Shown one piece after another: positions 44,737 through 59,642 of a stretch of DNA of 64,000 bases. Numbering within the stretch: the first letter of the stretch is position 1; each line of letters begins with the position of its first letter. A program made the position numbers and the translations under genes. This DNA is from Cavenderia fasciculata (lineage: Eukaryota; Evosea; Eumycetozoa; Acytosteliales; Cavenderiaceae): contig NW_004457735.1 of assembly GCF_000203815.1 (NCBI RefSeq), positions 1,674,001 to 1,738,000 on the forward strand, in the 5' to 3' direction. A model generated the notes under the pieces. The model made no database searches and was not told the origin of the DNA. It saw nothing but the letters and a program-made list of their open reading frames with translations.

Positions 44737-47700
44737 TTAAAGAGAAGAGGAAGAAGATATAGACTCTGACATGAATTCGTCCCCGTGGCTTGTCTTGTCT
44801 TCATCTTGACTACTCATTATATCTTGACTTGAATCGTCGTCGTCGCTCCCTTGTATTTCTTCTTCCTCTTCTTCTTGGCCATCAACATGTTTTTTCTTCT
44901 TTCTGCTCTTTTTTTGTGTTGATTGTACAATGGAAATGGGTTGTGACGACACTAATGGAACAGACGAGGGAAGGATTTGTCTGGGAAGATGTTGGATGGT
45001 TGGTGTTTGGTACAATGGAGGTTGGGCACTGATAGTATGTGTGGCGCTGACCCCATACAATGGGTCTATGAAAACAACAGATGATGCATTTTTGTTTTGA
45101 CCATTACCATGATTTAAATTTATATTATTATTATTATTACTATTATTATTACTATTATTACTACTACTACTATTAATATCTATATTAGTATTATCTATAC
45201 TATCATTGCTATTATTGGTACTATTGCTGGTGTGGTTTTGGTTGATATACAAAATGGAATGGGAAGAATTGTGATGAATCTCTCCACTCAGGTTGAGGAA
45301 TGTCTCGTCACCACCTCCAGGCGTCGAGTTGGATTCCTTGACAACATTGTCATGGTCGAGTGAATCATAGGTGGATCCACCCGACAAGGACAATGGCTCG
45401 AATGGCATTGGAGGTGGAATACCCATGACACTGTGGTTATGGTGGTGGTGGTTGGGGATGGTGGGACTGGGTGGCACACCACCATGGCTACTACCTAATG
45501 ACGGTGACATAAAGGGAGCTCCTGGGATGGAGCCGGCCATGGGAGTATTGAGTGTAGTGGTGGGAGCCGATGTTGTTGTTGTTGTTGTCGCGAGTATTGG
45601 TGGGATGGGAACGTTGGTGTTGACGGCATCAGGAAGCATCATCATTCTAAAGAGCGAAAAGTTGACGAGCTTCTTGGTAAATGATGACTGGCTGACTGGC
45701 AGGTCGTACTCGGGCATCGAGTAGTTGGTCGACGAGTCGTTGGAGAGTTCAGCCAGCGACAAGGCAATCTCTTGTTTGAGAGTGGTGTTTGCACCAAGTG
45801 ACATGATGATGGACTGCAAGTGCTTAATGTCTGTCTCTATAGTCGATTCGTTGACTTCGATAGGCACAAGAGTGTCTTTGAGTTGGCGTGTGAAATCAGG
45901 CTGGTACATGACGCTGGTGCTGGTGCCGCCTTGGAGCGATCCGCTGGAAATTGATTGCGAGTGGCTGATGGACGCGCCGCCAAACTCACCCGACGAGTGC
46001 AGGTCAAAGCTGCCAAGCGAAGCAGTCACGAGCGAGGTGGTGCTGCGGTTGAGGTACGGCGATCCCGGCGAGCCGATGCTGCTGCTCGACAAGCTCAACC
46101 CGCCCAATGTAGGGGTCAACATTGAGTGCGAGGGAGAGCGACCGGTGGGTGTCCCGAGTACTTGTGGGAACAACTGTGGACTGTTGCTGGGTGACCCTCT
46201 GGCACCCACGTTGACCTGCAGTTGCTTGCGCTTGCTCTTGGTCTGCTTGCCACGGGGAGTAGTCGTGGGTGTCATCTCATCCGACGATGACGATGACGAC
46301 GACAATGACTCTTCCTTGACGCAGGGGAGCATGCCAGAGTCGGACTTGTCGGCACTCGACGGGCTCGAGTTTCCATCACCCGTGTTTTGCTTTTTCAAAA
46401 CCGGGAAGCTGTTTGACTTTTTGTTGAGTCCGATGGCGACGTTGGGCGATGGCGACGACGGACGTCCGAGATCAGAGTCGGTCGAATGTGACAAGACGTT
46501 TGCTTCAGACAATGAGCTCTTGAGCGACTGTTTTCTTCGCGACGATCTTGGGGTTGCAGGCTTCTTGCCCGTTAACCCAGGCGATGGTGGCAGACCGAGT
46601 GGGTTGGCAGGCGACGCGCTGACCATATCCAGTGACGATGAGAGTGATGGCGAGCCAATGCTGGCACCCATATTGCTCGAAGTCCCCACAAGAGAGGGTG
46701 ACGATGCGTTGAGGGGGATCTGATGGAGATCACCCATTGAATTAGACAGCGATGCAACCACATTGGGAGGCAACAAACTGGTGGATCGCGAAAGATCAAA
46801 CGATGATGAATTGGGTGACGACGATGACGAGTGTACTTGATTGGAAAGTAGAGGATGGGTAAATTGGTTATTATTTACAAATTGAGGTGATGGCGATGAT
46901 GATAATGATGTTGTTGATGATGATGATAGGTTGTTTGAATAGTTTTGTACAGCATGTGTGATGTATCTTTTGACTTCAGGATCAATATGTGGTAATGAAG
47001 ATGAGTGTTTAGTTTGGTTTGTTGTATACAGGTTGGTGGTGGTAGACATTGAGTCAGATCCAGATGTTGTAGTGTTTCCCGTGAGCATTTGGGCCGGTGG
47101 GGAATTGGGAGGTGAATAGTATTGTTGTGTTGGAGATTGATTGATTGATATTATGTTGTTAGTGGATGAATTATATCCACTTCCATTTCCATAAATTGAG
47201 GAATAGTTATTATTGTTATTGTTACGTAGTATTGTTGTTGTTTTATCATCCAATTCAATTCCATTTGTATTATTGTTGTTAGTACTGTTATTATTATTGT
47301 TATCATTGTTATTTTGGAAACCACTCATATTTAAATAGTCATTTGATTTGTTTGAATCCATTGAATATTGCTACAAAAGAAAGAATAAAAAGGGTAGGTA
47401 GGTTAATATTAGGGTTTTTATAAACATTTGACATATCCTTTGGAAAAAAGAGGTGATACTAGGTACTTACATATTGATCATTTGATGATACTTGTTGTTG
47501 TTGTTGTTGTTGTTGTTGTTGCATTTGTTGTAATTGTTGCATTTGTTGTTGTTGTTGTAACAGATGTTGGGTGTAGATGTATTGAAGATTACTCATTACA
47601 TTTTGATTGTTGTAAGTAGTTTGATTTGTTGTATACATATTGGTTTGTTGTTGTTGTTGTTGTTGTAGTTGTTGTTTGTGTTGTTGATATAGATTAAAGG

Positions 47701-47909
47701 TAGCAGCAGCAGTATGGTTATTATTACTACTATTACTATTACTATTATTATTATAATCCATTGAACTATTTCCATTTAAATGGTTGATACTGACACTATT
47801 ATTATTATTATTATTTAAAGTGTCTTGACTATTATTACTATAATTATTGTTATTGTTGTTGTTGGTGTTGTTATTGTACGAGTTTGGCTGATTAAATGAT
47901 TGGGATTGC

Positions 47910-47982
<73 letters not shown>

Positions 47983-48259
47983 GGAACTGTCCATATTGTT
48001 GTTGTTGTTGTTGTTGTTGTTGCTGTTGTTGCTGATATTGTAACATGAGTGTCTCTTGGTGATCCATTGGCGATGTAAATGTGCTAGTGGATATTGTCGT
48101 TGGAGTAATGGTAGCAGATGATGATGATGACGTAGAATGATCATTCAGCATTGACATTGATGGATCATCCTCATATCCGCTTGCACCATTGCCAGCATAG
48201 CTTTGAAACTTGATCGGATTTAAGAATGACCCTTCAACATTATTAGAGTCCATATCCAT
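44737..48259 (-). CDS. Large low-complexity protein, probable nuclear regulator (unknown)
   Basis: Two exons on the minus strand (47471..48259, 44737..47370) give 1140 aa. Exon 1 is rich in Gln, with a run of more than 20 near bases 47909-47980, plus Asn and Ser. The rest is mostly Ser/Pro/Asn/Thr. A compact helical stretch near residues 745-860 (FTRQLKDTLVPIEVNES, DIKHLQSIIMSLG, SFTKKLVNFSLFRMMM) looks structured. A basic patch (KKSRKKKKH) before an acidic stretch near the C-terminus could be a nuclear signal. I recognise no catalytic or DNA-binding family. The Ser-rich middle (45.7-46.8 kb) is much more GC-rich than neighbouring DNA. Large flanking spaces suggest regulated expression. Confidence 0.75.
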
Positions 48260-50550
48260 TATATATATATATGATGTGTGGATTGTTGTAGTCTTTACAC
48301 TTTATCTCTTTTTTGGTCTGATGATAGATGATGATGATTAGTTGTTGTTGTTGTACAAGTAAAGATAAAGATATATAAAGTAGATGGTGATAAGATCTTA
48401 GAAGAACAAATGTAATATGTTGGTCGTGGGTGCGTGAACTATCGTTGTTTTAAGGGGCGGTGATGCAAAGAACAGTTTGATGTGTGTGTGTGAGTGTCAG
48501 TGAATCGAATTAATAAATAAAATGTATAATGTGGTATGTGTTGTGTTGATTGATCTATCTAAAAAATAATAATATTACAAAAAAAAAAAGAAGTAAAAGT
48601 AGAAAGTAGGTAAGTAAGTATGGTGGTTTAGTTTTAGTTTAGTTATTATTGTTAATTCAAATTCTATTCTAATATTGTTGAATAAAAATTTAAAAAATTA
48701 AAAATAATTTAGAGAGTGTGTGGCAACCTCTCTTGTCTGTCTGCTGAGTCCTTTGGTTTTGTGTGTGTGTTGTGGTAGTGTGTGGTGGTTGAATGGGAAA
48801 CGAGGAGTAGGAAGACAGTGTTGGTTGGTTGGTTTATTGAATCCGAGACGAAAATTGTTGATGTTAGATAGATCGTTACGGTCAAATGATGTGATATTGA
48901 TTTGATTGATGGCGAATGAATATTACTATTATTCCCTATCTGATTGCGATCTGACTGATTATTAAAGGGAGGGATGTCCCCTCCTTCCTCCTGCCCGGTT
49001 CACTGAACTAACTATTAATCATCACAATAAATAATTTATTATTACTTGGACAACGAGATCATCATCATCATGCAAGTCCTCCTGGAGATTGTTTGGTATT
49101 ATTAATTGTGCGTGTGAGTGGGTGATTCAATAAAGTGGGGGATGTATTTGTTTGTTGGGGGCATGAAAGAGTAGTGTGTGTTGTGGGTGGGGTTCTGAAC
49201 CGTGACCGACCGGAACTCCTCCTTCCCTCCTGTTTTCCAAACCAACCAACTTGGTTGGTCAAACATGCTAAATTAGAAACGTGAATGAATAACGATGTAC
49301 GAGGTGTGTATGTGTATTCTTACTTTCTTCAATCTCTCTCTCTCTCTCTCTCTCTTCTTCAATAAATACACAACAGCGTTGTTGTTGTTGTTGGTTGGGG
49401 GTTATAATATTAAACAATAGAACAGGTAAGTAGGTTGGTAAGGTAGGTGAGGGCTTAATATATTTGAAAATAATAATATTATTATTTAGGGTTAGTTATG
49501 TCTGTCTATCACCTGACCTGATGCCCAACAGTTTTTCCTACCTCTTGTATTTGCTGGTTTGTTTGTTTGTTTGTCGATGCTATACCGTAGGTAGGTGGGA
49601 GAACCACCACCAATTTTATTGTCTGATGGTTTGTTGCATCAAGAAACGTTGTTTTTGTTGTTGGCGGCCCTCTAATCGATTACCTGCAGGCCAAGTAATT
49701 GTGGTGGAGGAGAAGGGAGGAGACCCAAGCGGTTCGTTTCTCCGCCAATTCAATTGACCATGTCAAGTTGGACACCCCCCCGTCCCAAGAGGGTACCCTC
49801 TTTTTCGATTTGCAAAAGCGAACCCGCAACTGACACTTTTTTTTTTTTTTTTTTTTCTTGAATCACGTGTCACAGCGAATTTAATGAATCCCTCCCGCCA
49901 TCCTTGTCATGACAGAGAGAAAGCGCAAATGATTAGCCAACCACGATTACCCCACAACCCGAGATCAGAAGGTAAAGAGTTGGGAAACAATTTTTGATAG
50001 ACCGCAAAAAGCTGCTAAAAAACGGGCTTCTAAGACCCCCTCACATTCACAAAGTGTAGGTGCCTTTGAAGCCTTCCTCTCTCTGAAGAAATTTGTGTTC
50101 GGTTGGTTGGCAACACAATCAAATTGAATGAACATCGTCTGTCGAGATTATGTGATCTTAGGTTAGTTGAGTTATTCCTTTTACAGACTACTGTTACCAA
50201 CCCCCTCGTCTCTTATATCTATCCGTAATCCAATCATTTTGGTTGATGGTTTGAAATGTAACCGTTTCCACAGTGGTCTCTCCATCCATCCGTTCCACTC
50301 TCACTATGATGATAACTATCGTCTCAGACTTTTGACCAATTAGGTACGAGCCCCAGCTGCAAAGAACGATAAAACTAGAGATTTATCACTTCCATTTCAA
50401 TACATAAAGGAATCAAGACTAGACTACTGTTTTGGAAAAAAAAGGGAGGGTTATTTAAATAAGTTTATTGATGGTTGTTGTTGGTTGGGTTTCAAACATT
50501 GATTTAAAACAATAATTATCATCATCTTTGGTCAGCCATAGTCTCTAGGT
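48260..50550. other. 2.3-kb non-coding region upstream of the 44.7-kb gene
   Basis: No supported gene. It has GT-rich and TTG-rich repeats, a (TC)n run at about 49331-49355, a 19-nt dyad at 49241-49259, a T20 run near 49838, and a mixed-composition stretch (49740-50330) with more G+C than its flanks. Short open frames of up to 97 codons show no family features. Confidence 0.55.
49241..49259. other. 19-nt dyad ACCAACCAA-C-TTGGTTGGT
   Basis: Perfect 9-bp inverted repeat with one central base, about 980 bp upstream of the 48259 start codon. It could be a protein-binding dyad or a small cruciform; no family is known to me. Confidence 0.5.
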
Positions 50551-52999
<2,449 letters not shown>

Positions 53000-55435
53000 G
53001 TTTTTTGTTTTAAAGGAATATTATTTAATTCGAAACGGAAAGGGTTTGTTGTTTGATTGATTGAGATTGATTGTTGTTGATGATGATGATGAAATAGATG
53101 AATAAATTAAATAGAAAGAAAGAGATAGAGCTAATATCAAAAATATATTAACTCTTTGAAAGCAAGGTTTAATACACACAAAGATAATATTGTGTGTTGA
53201 AGGCAAGTATACAGCTACTTTTTAGATAGCAGCTGGTGTTATGATGACGGTGATGATAATATATCTAATTGCAAAGATATATTATTTTTAATAAATATAT
53301 AGATTGATTATAATAGAAATTGAATTTTTAAAAATATGATGGATAGGATGAAACAACGACAATGATGGTTGATAATAGATAATAGATAATAGATAATATA
53401 TATAATATATACACAGCAAAGAAAGTAAATCTACTATGGATGTATGTATGTGTAATCTATATTATATTATTATTATACTATTATATTATTATTGTACCAA
53501 ACAAATGGTTAGCAAATCGACAATCAAAAAAAAAAAGCAAGATTGTTTGTTGATTGATGGATCGATTGATTGATTGATTGGTTTGGTGGACACAAAAAAA
53601 AAAAAAAAAAAGTGATTGATGTGGTGATTTTGATCAAAGTGTTGTTGTTGTTGATGAGTGTGGCGATGGGGTTGATTAACAAGACACACACACTAAAGAA
53701 AGAAAGAGAAGAGTCTAGTCTCTTATAGAATAGATAATATTAATGTATATATATATAAATATAGAAATAAATATATATTGAATGATTGTGTTTTGTTTGC
53801 TGCTTGCTGTATTGCTGCCAACTTGGATGACGTGTGGTGTGAGATGAGATTAAATAAATAATAGATGTATGTGGTGTGGGTGTGGTGGGATTGGGGAGGG
53901 AACCTTTAGCGGGGGATGGCTACAGAAAAAGATAAAGAAGAAGAAGAAAGAAGAAAGAAGTTTTTTAATTTATTAGATATTAATAATAAAAAAACAACTT
54001 AAACTTATCTCTCTAAAAACTACTAACTACGAAGATGATGATTTGTGGTGGGGTGATTGTGGAAGGGAGAAGATAGCAAGGAAGCAGCAAAAGGAGAAAG
54101 TGATTAAGTGCGGAACTGGCTGTCAGTAAAGTGATGATGAGAGAGTCGTGCAAAGAAGATAGTGCGAACATCGAAAGCTCATCAACTCATTAAAAAATTG
54201 AAAATAATGCTTTGCAAGCTGCTGGCTGAAAAAAGCTTGAAAAGGATTGTAAAAGTCAACTTGAAGGCCTAGTTATATGAAAGATCCCTCGTTTTTACAA
54301 CCCAATCAGCGGGGGTGTCTGTTTCTTTTTTGTTGGTCGTCGTGTCTTGATTTGGTAATTGAGCAAGCCTCGCCCCCATCAACACTCAAAACGAGTGAAC
54401 GAGAAATTACATTTTGACTACACAATTATCTGCTTTTTTCACATCATTTATCAGCTGCCTCTTCATGGTTTCAAAAAGGATGTTATTGTTGTTGTTGTTG
54501 GTATTAACATAGATCGAGAAGAGGAAGTACCAACACAAGGGGGGTCCATACTCTATTCTTTAAGTTTAAAGATAAAGAGAGAAGTGGTGGATAAACAGTT
54601 GAACTGTTGGAGAAAGAGAGAGGGATAAAAGAGGAATACAACGAAAGTTCAAAGCACCACAAATGGACCTATTGTCAAAGGTCACAAAAAAACACTTCTC
54701 TACCTTGGTAAAAAGATCGATATACAACAAAGCCAAGCCAAAAAGTAGAAAAGAGACAAAGAGAATACTCTGCATACCTTGGTGGATATTATTTAATTTT
54801 TTTTTGTTTTTTTATTTGGTTTGCTGGTTTGTAATAATACACTAGAAAATCGAGTATTTTTGATAAATATATATATTTACGATGGTGGATGACATGGTTG
54901 GTTATGAAAATGAAATTGATTATATGTTAATCAATTTTTGAAACTCTGTTTTGTGAATGGTTATTAATATTATTATTGTTATATGGTATATCTGTTGTTA
55001 TTATATTATGTTATATGGATGCTGACCAAAAGATACAAACTAGTGGGAATAGATATATATAGTTTGTTTAGTTTGCAAGGGGGGTTTGATGAGGTCAGAT
55101 AAGAGTGAGATGTTGTTGGAAAAGAAAAAATGAAAAAAAGAAATAAGGTTCCGGAAATGATTATTATTATTAGTTATTAGTTATTCTAATTATTATTATT
55201 ATATGTTATATATGAGGGTTGTTGTTGTTTGGTGAGATGAGGGCGGATGATTATTACAATGTTGAAAAAATAAAAGGATTTTCTCCTTCCTCTTTCCAAC
55301 CTCCTTTTTAAACCAATTGATTGTTGTTGTTGTTGTTGTTGTCCCAAAGAAAAAAAAAATATTTACACCTGAATCTACATTGCATTGTGTCTCCTACTAC
55401 TACGACTACTGTTCAACTTTGAAGTCTTGATCTTG
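53000..55435. other. 2.4-kb non-coding region upstream of the CCHH gene
   Basis: AT-rich, with ATAGATA and TGAT repeats near 53380-53400 and 53550-53580, a four-run G tract at 53878-53900, and a more mixed stretch at 54060-54330. No supported gene; frames of 60-90 codons lack codon bias or family features. Confidence 0.55.
53878..53900 (+). other. G-quadruplex-capable G tract
   Basis: Four runs GGG, GGG, GGGG and GGG spaced by 6, 3 and 1 bases on the plus strand, about 880 bp upstream of the CCHH gene start. Confidence 0.5.
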
Positions 55436-57195
55436 TTATCTAGTTGGAACAGCAGTTTGTTTTGGAGGGGATAGAATCATTGAGGTGTATTTTGGTTTGA
55501 TGCTGGTCGAGGAGGAATTGGAGGTGGAGGTGGCAGATGAAGACGAAGAGGAGGAAGGCTGTTGAATAATCTCTGGCTCGGATGGGTCAGTCTCTCGTTG
55601 CTTAATCTCGGCAGCCCAGAGGAGGCTGGCCATGTCATCCTGGGGAAATCGAATGGCTGGTTGCTCGGGAACGTGGGAGTCTCGCGAGAATGGAAATGAA
55701 TGGCCCCGGGACTGGAGCGACATGAGGGGTGCGGATGAGGGGAGACGGCCACGACGGGGTGGCATGGTGGGGGAGGCTTCCGGCGACGAGCTGCTATTCT
55801 CAGAGGCACTGCTCATCATGGCGTGGCGCTCCATGTTCATGGCGGCGGCACTCGAGTAGTTGTGACGGATCTGTGGGTTCTTTCTGGTCTTGACAACGAT
55901 GGGGAATGGCTGCGAGACGGATAGGATGGACGAGTTGGTGAACGAGGCGTTGGCGGGACGCGAGAGAGCGATAAAGGTGAGACTCCACTCCTTGCCCCAT
56001 GTACCCTTGGTCATCTTGAGACCTTGGAAGGCAGCAATGCCCTGTGCGTTAAATGCCTCGGAAAAGTTCTCAACCGAGTCGATTTGGAGCTTGCCCTTGT
56101 GGTCGGTGACCACGCCAATCGCGATAATGTTGGCGCAGCTGAGCTGCGAGCCGGCGATAGACGACGCGGTCTTGAGGTCGAGCTTGACCTTGAATGGGGT
56201 GTCGAGACGACGGTTCTTCCAGACGACGGTGCTGGTTGGCTGCTGGCTGATTTGGATGCAGGTTGGACGCGAGGGGTTGGGGTTCTTTTGGACATACTCG
56301 AGCATCTTTTCGCGGATGATCATGAGTTGCTTGGGTGATGGCGAGAGGCTGGCGTTGGCACCACCAGTGGCCGAGTTATTCTTGTTGGGAGCACCCATCT
56401 TGGATTGGTGTGGTACGCTGCCTCCGGACATTTCCAGAGTCTTTCTTCCCTTTTGTGCGGCAAAGTCGGCTTCGTCAATTTGCAGTTCAGAGTCGCTGCC
56501 TCCATATTCGTCGGCGGCGCCACCGTTGGGCGAGTTGCTTTCAAGGCTAGAGTTTTCTTCATCATATTCGGGGCCGTCAGAGTTTTCTTCGTCAGACTTG
56601 TCGCCGACCGATGACGAGTTTATATCTTCATTGCAGAGCAGTCTGGAAACCTTCATTCTCTTGTTTCTAAAATCATATTCATCGTCGGGACTGGACAATC
56701 TCTTCTTTTCAAATTCTTCCTTTTCAATTAAATCTGATATTGATGATGTTGAATAACTTAATCTTGATGTTGTTGTCGTTCCTTTTCTATCTTCATCTGG
56801 ACTATAAAAAAATTAAAGAAAAAAAAAATAAATTGAAATGAAATGAAAAAAAATAATAGATTAGAAAAACAAATTCAAAAAATTAAATAAATAGAAAGTA
56901 TTATTTGTTTGTTTGTTTTGTTTTGTTTTACTTACATTAAACCAACTATGCTTTTAAATATATTAATTTTATCGGAACTCTTTGATATAGTTTCAAACCA
57001 GGATGTGATGATATCCATGCCTCTGTCTAGACCTCCAGGAATATTATTTTTGAGTATAACCTTTTCGAGGATTGGTTGGAGCTTGCTCCAGTTATCAGCC
57101 AAACTATGGACATGATATGGAGCACTGGTGCTAGTCGTAGAGGTGGAGGTGTTTTTGTTGGTGTTGTTGTTGGTATTCATTGTAGTATCACACAT
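55436..57195 (-). CDS. cudA: CudA-like transcriptional regulator
   Basis: Two exons on the minus strand (56936..57195, 55436..56801) give 541 aa. CudA is a nuclear protein needed for culmination and spore gene expression; its core is distantly related to STAT DNA-binding domains. The first exon carries a conserved helical start ([28 protein letters not shown]). An acidic linker ([15 protein letters not shown]) leads to the core at about 240-405: [59 protein letters not shown]. The C-terminus is Ser/Pro-rich. Assignment rests on remembered family pattern, so a CudA paralogue is equally possible. The coding core is unusually GC-rich here. It has the longest upstream gap in the window, 5.9 kb. 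Confidence 0.7.
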
Positions 57196-57950
57196 TTAAA
57201 TGAGGGGGTGAGTAATAAATATTTGCGTTTGTTCGAACTAATGCTACAGAAAAATTACTAGTAAAAGGAAAAGGAGGGATGAACAGACATATGGTTAGGG
57301 ACAAGATATGGATGGGATCATTTTTTTTATGGATCAATTTATAAGGATAGTTACATGGTAGAATAATAAGGTGAAAAATACTAGTTCAATATGGAACTAA
57401 GAGTAATGGTGTATTGGTACAAAAATAAACTATTTGGAAATAATTAAATAATCTATTTTTTTCAAAACAAACCCAAAGAGAGATAAGAAATAGAAGAGGA
57501 AAGAAAGAGAATATATTAATATTTTTGTTGTAAAGTTTTTAAAAAAAAGAAAAAGAACAAGACATATTTTAAAAAATAATAATAATTATTATTATTATAG
57601 TTATTTTAAAAAGAAATTACGAAAAAGATAGAAACAATAGATAGATATGTTGTATTATTCAAGTCTTACTTTTTTGATTTAAACGAGAGAAAAGATGGCG
57701 AAACAACACATGTGTTTGGGGAAAAAAATGTTAATATGTGTGATGTTAAAACAAAATGGTGTTCTCTAAAATATGGGAAATGATCCTTGGATAACTAGTC
57801 TATAGATGTGAAAAACAAACAACAAACAAACAAATGAAAATAAAATAAAAAAATCAATTTCAACGGTCAACTCGCCATCTTTGTGAGGTGCTCAATAGTA
57901 TGTTCAAATTGGACTGAGATGCATTCTACAGTAACAACACCTTGCCTGCA

Positions 57951-57991
57951 GGCAGTTGGTATTGCGAACAACCAGTGTGCCAACGGCTGCC
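57951..57991. other. Hairpin-forming inverted repeat
   Basis: GGCAGTTGG at 57951-57959 pairs with CCAA...CTGCC at 57980-57991 (three-base bulge), and an inner TTG-CGAA-CAA stem-loop lies between. Located in the GC-rich patch upstream of the cudA-like gene. Confidence 0.4.
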
Positions 57992-59084
57992 TGTTTGCCT
58001 GCAAGATGTGAAAATGATTTTGGGGGGGTGGTGAAATTATTGAATTTTTTGGATGGGGGTGTATCGATATCGAATGCATCTCGTTTGGCAATGGAAATGG
58101 ATTTGTTTTTTTGGATGTTTTTTTTTTTTTGTTTTCTTGAATTAATTTTTCAATAATCGGTGCCATGCATTCATACCCCTCCTCTCTCTTCACCCATAGA
58201 TATCTAGTACTGCTCCAAGAATGACAAAAACCAACAACACCAAAAAACAAATATCTCGGCCCCAACACGAGGGCCGGGCGGGTGTCGTCTGCCAATGCTG
58301 CTATTTCTGCTGTTGTCGACAATCGCATAAATGTAAAAGTGCAAAGGTTGCGTGGTGCTGGTGAAGATTTCGATTGATTTGGTTGGTAAAGTCCAACCGA
58401 TTCTGTGCAGTGTGTGATCCAACCAACAAACGTAGACAAGTCCTTTGCAGTTCCCTTTTGTCCTTTTAAGTGTAATGGAATAAGCCCCCCTTTTCAATGA
58501 TACCTCTAGTATTATTTTTTAAGATCTATCCTTGATGTTACAAAAATATTGAACTGGACACCAGTAACGGTCACCTGTTGATGAACTTTACTACTCTTAC
58601 TCTGAAAAGGATCTGTCTTTCGCAACTCCAAATAAATAAATATAAAGATTGATGGATGGATGGATATTTTGAAACAATATTAAAAAGTTGTACAACTGAC
58701 AAAAAAACAAAAAAAAAAACAAAGATATTTTGGTGGTGATGAACTGACAGTTGACTGCTTTGATGATGTGCTGCTATGTTGTAGTTAAAATGGATATGAT
58801 GATGATGGTGTGTTGGGTGCTTACTTGATACAATACCTGTTGTTGCTTGTTCAGAAAATATCTTTTGGTTGATACTTTTTCTCTCTGTTTGTCTGTCTGT
58901 CTCTCTCTTTACAAATGTACAATGTTTATATCTGTTAATTTTTTAATTAAAAAAAAAGAAAACTTTTAATATTTTTTTTTCCAACATTAATATATTTATA
59001 AAGAGGTGAGGATAGGATAGGATAGGGATGGATAATCGTCAGGGAAATAATAATTATTATTATTTAATAAATTATAGATAGATT

Positions 59085-59115
<31 letters not shown>

Positions 59116-59575
59116 TTAAAAATGTAATATTAACAACAATAATAACAATCTCTTTTTTGTTGTTGTTGAATTTGAAATTGAATAGAGGAGGGGAGGGAGG
59201 GAAGGATGATAGAATACAATGTGTGACTGATTATTGATATTTATGTTGTTCACAAATTAGTATACAATTATTATTATTATTATTATTAATAGTTGTTGCT
59301 GTTGTTGTTGATTAATCAACACCATCCATAAGATCAATTAAAACGATGATGTTGAAAATATCACAAAAGCATGAATTATGGTTTGCTGATTTTATTTGCA
59401 TTCAACTTGTGAAGTTGATGCTGATGCTGCTGCTGTACAGCCAACAACAACAATGCTGGGTGGGTGGGTGTGATGTGATGGATAAGTCAGCGTGTCCGTT
59501 ACCGCTACTAACAACTCTCATCTCCGTATTTTAACACCAATTATCATGAACAACGTTGTCACACCTTTTTTTTTT

Positions 59576-59642
59576 CCCGACCCACCCACCCTACACATCG
59601 GACTGACTATATTGCAATACCACCCCCCCACCCCCCCTCCCC
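59576..59642 (-). other. Double G-quadruplex-capable tract
   Basis: On the minus strand, four GGG runs with loops of 1, 1 and 2 bases (complement of 59576-59591), then 31 bases away G4, G7 and G7 runs split by single bases (complement of 59623-59642). About 2.4 kb upstream of the cudA-like start. Confidence 0.6.

Noticed and set aside
45725-46723. 332-codon plus-strand frame
   Set aside because: Antisense shadow of the Ser-rich, GC-rich part of the 44.7-kb gene; the opposite frame is continuous over 2.6 kb and splices to a good first exon.
49464-49757. 97-codon plus-strand frame
   Set aside because: Compositionally random, Cys/Val-rich, no family match and no codon bias.
55890-56756. 288-codon plus-strand frame opposite the cudA-like gene
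   Set aside because: Antisense shadow; the minus frame carries the conserved core and a frame-preserving intron.
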